A DNA stretch of 13,574 nucleotides from the NCBI GenBank assembly GCA_024644185.1, contig JAHELM010000019.1:1-13574 (forward strand), in the 5' to 3' direction. Numbering within the stretch: the first letter of the stretch is position 1; each line of letters begins with the position of its first letter. The DNA comes from Rhodospirillales bacterium. GTDB taxonomy: Bacteria; Pseudomonadota; Alphaproteobacteria; UBA8366; JADFVY01. The position numbers and the translations under genes were made by a program. Under the pieces are notes generated by a model that was not told the DNA's origin, ran no database searches, and saw only the letters and a list, made by a program, of their open reading frames with translations. Of the stretch, positions 11,004 to 13,574 are shown piece by piece.

Positions 11004-11918
11004 ATGAATCTCGGGGCGAATCTGGGTCTGGCCGTGACCATGGCGGCGTGGGGCGCGCAGATTCCGCTGATCGGCTGGATGGCGGACCGCTACGACCCTT
11101 ATCTGATGACCCTGGTTCGGTACAGCGGCGCCGTGCCGGTGTTCCTGATCGTCCTGAAGCTGACCGAGCCGGGACCGCTGTTCGGGCGGCTGCCGCTGCG
11201 CTGGCTGATCCCGCTGGGCGGTGCGATGGCGGCCTTCGGCGCCACCTACACGGTGGGCGTGGCGTTTTCGCACCCGGTAACGGCGGCGGTGCTGGGCGCC
11301 ATGGGCCCGGCGGTTGCCGCGCTGGTGTCCTGGGCGGTTCTGGGCATCCGGCCGTCGCGGCTGGTGGCCGCGGCGATCGGACTGGTCGCCGTCGGCGGGG
11401 TGCTGGCCATGGTCGATTTTTCCTATGCCGAGACCTTCCGCCTGCGTGGCGGCGAGCCGCTGATCGTATTGGCCGGCGTTTGCTGGAGCTGGTACTCGAT
11501 CGAGGCCCAGCGCCGCCTGGCCGGTGCCTCGCAGACCCGCATCACCGGGTTGACCCTGGTGTTCGCCAGCGTCTTCCTGCTGCCGATCTATCTGGTGGCG
11601 CGAAGCCTCGGCGCGACGCACGGTTCGCTGTTCGAGGCCGGGCCGCTCGATCTCGGGGCCTTCGCCGTGTTCACCTTCGGCGCCATCGTGATCGGGGTCT
11701 ATCTGTGGAATTTCGGCGTGTCGCATCTGGGCGTCGTCGTTGCCTCGATGTATCTGAATCTGATCCCGATCGTTGCGGTGCTGATCGCCATGGGCTTCGG
11801 CTATCGTCCCCGCATGGAGCAACTGCTTGGGGGCGTGCTGGTTCTGGGGGGCGTCGTGCTGGCGCAATACGGCCCGCGATTCCGGCGCGCCCCGTCGCAA
11901 GGAGAAACCGTTTCATGA
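11004..11918 (+). CDS. EamA/DMT-superfamily transporter
   Basis: This 304-residue integral membrane protein consists of about ten hydrophobic helices in two repeat halves, the layout of the EamA (RhaT/YdcZ-like) branch of the drug/metabolite transporter superfamily. The first half runs from the helix at residues 6-26 to about 135. The second starts near LIVLAGVCWSWYSIEAQRR and ends with LGGVLVLGGVVLAQYG before a short basic tail. The second half keeps the family feature of a helix beginning near the conserved VVASMYLNLIPIVAVLIA segment. The ATG at 11004 has GGGGGA five bases upstream; upstream open frame is antisense to the acyl-CoA synthetase gene and is discounted. Members usually export amino acids, polyamine-like or other small metabolites. 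Its 4-base overlap with an amine-oxidase-like gene suggests a shared substrate, which is inference. Confidence 0.88.
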   Translation: MNLGANLGLAVTMAAWGAQIPLIGWMADRYDPYLMTLVRYSGAVPVFLIVLKLTEPGPLFGRLPLRWLIPLGGAMAAFGATYTVGVAFSHPVTAAVLGAMGPAVAALVSWAVLGIRPSRLVAAAIGLVAVGGVLAMVDFSYAETFRLRGGEPLIVLAGVCWSWYSIEAQRRLAGASQTRITGLTLVFASVFLLPIYLVARSLGATHGSLFEAGPLDLGAFAVFTFGAIVIGVYLWNFGVSHLGVVVASMYLNLIPIVAVLIAMGFGYRPRMEQLLGGVLVLGGVVLAQYGPRFRRAPSQGETVS

Positions 11919-13207
11919 CCGCGCTTCGACATCCCGATTCGCTGTGGGCGGCCACCGCCATCGCCGCGCCCGGCACGGCGCCGCTGGCGGGTGAAAGACG
12001 GGCCGATGCCGTGGTCGTCGGCGGCGGCTTCACCGGCCTGTCGGCCGCCCTGCATCTGGCCGAGGCCGGCGCCGACACCGTGCTGCTGGAGGCCGCCGAG
12101 CCGGGCTGGGGCGCGTCCGGGCGCAATGGCGGACAGGTCATCCCCGGATTCAAGCTGGACCCGGACGAACTGGTCGCGCGCTACGGCGCGGAGCGCGGCG
12201 AGCGGCTGGCGATGTTTGCCGGCGGCGTCGCCGATCTGGTCTTCGATCTGGCGGCGCGCCACGGCATCGATTGTCAGGCGGCGCGGTCCGGCTGGATTCA
12301 GGCGGTGCATGCGCCGTCCCGGATGGCGCTGGCCGAGCGGCGGGTCGCCCAATGGCGCCGTCGCGGTTTCCAGGCTGACCTCGTCGACGCCGCGCAAATC
12401 GCCGAGCTGACCGGAACCGGTCGCTATGCCGGGGGGTTGATCGACCGGCGCGGCGGCACGCTGAACCCCCTGAGCTTCGCGCGCGGCCTGGCCGGGGCGG
12501 CGATTCGCGCCGGGGCCGCCGTGCACGGGCAGTCGCCGGCAACGGCGATCCGGCGCGACGGCGCGCGCTGGCGGGTGACGACGCCCGGCGGGGCCGTGCT
12601 GGCCGACCAGGTGTTGCTGGCCACCAACGCCTATACCGACGATCTATGGCCGGGCCTGAAGCAGAGCGTCATTCCGGTGTTCAGCTATCAGGTCGCGACC
12701 CGGCCGCTGGGCGACATTCCGCGGCGCGCGATCCTGGCGGGCGGCATGCCGGTATCGGACACGCGGCGCCTGCTGCTGTATTTCCGGCTGGACGGGCAGG
12801 GCCGGCTGGTGGTCGGCGGGCGCGGCCGCTTCCGGCAGACCGAGGAGCCCGCCTTCTATCGCAACGTGGTCGATGGCCTCGGCTGGCTGTATCCCGAACT
12901 CGGACCCGTCGAGATCGAGCATTACTGGGCGGGACAGGTTGCCCTGACACTGGATCACGTGCCGCATCTGAACGAGCTGGCGCCGGGCCTGCACGCCATG
13001 ATCGGCTACAACGGCCGTGGCGTGGCAATGGCCACCGCCTGCGGCCGCATGATGGCCGGGCGAATGCGCGGCGCGGCACTGGACGATCTGCCGCTGCCGG
13101 CCACGCCGCTGCGGCCGATTCCCTTCCATGGGCTGCGGCAACCCGCGCTCGCCCTGGCGATCCACTGGAAGCGCCTGCTCGACCGCTGGGAGACCCGCCG
13201 GCAATAG
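11915..13207 (+). CDS. FAD-dependent oxidoreductase, DAO family, PuuB-like
   Basis: This 430-residue flavoenzyme of the D-amino-acid-oxidase fold probably oxidises a primary or secondary amine or amino-acid substrate, making imine or aldehyde plus reduced FAD. The N-terminal dinucleotide-binding block is DAVVVGGGFTGLSAALHL (31-48), the acid that binds the ribose is Glu59, and GWGASGRNGGQV (64-75) is the segment typical of gamma-glutamylputrescine oxidase (PuuB)-like proteins. VLLATNAYTDDLWP (233-246) and the C-terminal FAD block GLHAMIGYNGRGVAMATACG (358-377) complete the fold. The ATG at 11915 overlaps the transporter stop as ATGA, and AAGGAG (11899-11904) lies ten bases upstream inside the transporter gene, so translation is probably coupled. 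No other putrescine-pathway gene is visible, so the substrate is open. Confidence 0.9.
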   Translation: MTALRHPDSLWAATAIAAPGTAPLAGERRADAVVVGGGFTGLSAALHLAEAGADTVLLEAAEPGWGASGRNGGQVIPGFKLDPDELVARYGAERGERLAMFAGGVADLVFDLAARHGIDCQAARSGWIQAVHAPSRMALAERRVAQWRRRGFQADLVDAAQIAELTGTGRYAGGLIDRRGGTLNPLSFARGLAGAAIRAGAAVHGQSPATAIRRDGARWRVTTPGGAVLADQVLLATNAYTDDLWPGLKQSVIPVFSYQVATRPLGDIPRRAILAGGMPVSDTRRLLLYFRLDGQGRLVVGGRGRFRQTEEPAFYRNVVDGLGWLYPELGPVEIEHYWAGQVALTLDHVPHLNELAPGLHAMIGYNGRGVAMATACGRMMAGRMRGAALDDLPLPATPLRPIPFHGLRQPALALAIHWKRLLDRWETRRQ

Positions 13208-13275
13208 AAGCCTTGCGCCGCGACCATGCCGCGCTACGGTAGGTGTCGGCCCGCAATCGAGGGATGGACAGAGAT

Positions 13276-13574
13276 ATGAAAGCGATCGAATTCGCCGCCC
13301 ACGGCGTTCCCCATGAAGTCTGCCGCTGCGTCGAGGTCCCGGATGTCGGCGCGCCGGGGGCGGGCGAGGTGGTGGTGGCGATCGAGGCCTCGGCGATCAA
13401 CCCGGCCGACCTGCTGATCGTCGAGGGGCGCTATCCCGGACCGGCAACCCTGCCGGCACGGCTGGGGATCGAAGGCGTCGGCCGGGTGATCGCGCTGGGC
13501 GCCGGGGTCGAAACGCTGGCCGTCGGCGACCGCGTGGTCAGCCTGGAGCGGGCCAACTGGGCCGAGCGCGTGCG
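13276..13574 (+). CDS. MDR-family reductase, MECR / quinone-oxidoreductase-like (3' end outside window)
   Basis: The first 99 codons of a medium-chain dehydrogenase/reductase are present. The N-terminal GroES-like domain is clear: MKAIEFAAHG start, EVVVAIEASAINPADLLI, then GRYPG..LPARLGIEGVGRV and a GDRVVSL turn. The INPAD-x5-GxYP and EGVGRV wording is closest to the zinc-independent 2-enoyl thioester reductase (MECR/ETR1) and quinone oxidoreductase branches, which use NADPH. The cofactor domain and the rest are outside the window, so the branch is not certain. The ATG at 13276 lies 68 bases after the FAD oxidoreductase stop with only a weak purine-rich upstream stretch (GGACAGAG). It may be the third gene of that operon or have its own promoter; no clear promoter is seen in the gap. 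Confidence 0.85.
   Translation, partial: MKAIEFAAHGVPHEVCRCVEVPDVGAPGAGEVVVAIEASAINPADLLIVEGRYPGPATLPARLGIEGVGRVIALGAGVETLAVGDRVVSLERANWAERV

Noticed and set aside
10841..11041. 67-residue N-terminal extension of the acyl-CoA synthetase
   Set aside because: It would cover the divergent promoter region and overlap the transporter start; the ATG at 10840 has a ribosome site and starts the CoA-binding domain directly.
13226..13279. 17-codon reading frame ending in an ATGA overlap with the MDR reductase start
   Set aside because: It has no ribosome site upstream and no notable composition; the overlap can easily arise by chance.

Overview
The window is GC-rich, gene-dense DNA with strong GC preference at third codon positions. 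The protein families and sequence style suggest a metabolically versatile alphaproteobacterium, perhaps Rhodospirillales-like; this is a judgement from sequence character, not a database match. No tRNA, rRNA, CRISPR array, insertion sequence or phage gene is visible. Nine genes are supported, with one cut off at each edge.

Left block, plus strand (1-2117): the end of an AlgI-like MBOAT O-acyltransferase, followed 7 bases later by a membrane-anchored SGNH/AlgX-like protein. Together they look like a cell-surface or exopolysaccharide O-acetylation pair. The block meets the next one tail to tail, and a perfect 11-bp inverted repeat spans the junction.

Central block, minus strand (10840 down to 2127), in transcription order: an NDP-forming acyl-CoA synthetase with fused alpha and beta parts; an acyl-CoA dehydrogenase; a 190-base gap with hairpins and a possible promoter; a 1197-residue protein with two tandem BcrAD/BadFG (HgdC-type) activase domains plus a DUF2229-like region; and a 550-residue cysteine-containing partner that overlaps it by 11 bases. 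All four act on CoA thioesters or belong to the family of ATP-driven electron activators of 2-hydroxyacyl-CoA dehydratases and benzoyl-CoA reductases. The substrate cannot be read from sequence. The activase pair is the most interesting part: both activase domains keep the cysteine pair that binds the [4Fe-4S] cluster, with identical 39-residue spacing, so one chain could imitate the usual homodimer.

Right block, plus strand (11004-13574): an EamA/DMT-family transporter overlapping by 4 bases with a PuuB-like FAD-dependent amine or amino-acid oxidoreductase, then the start of an MDR-family (MECR/quinone-oxidoreductase-like) reductase. The 163-base divergent region between the central and right blocks carries nested inverted repeats that could be an operator.
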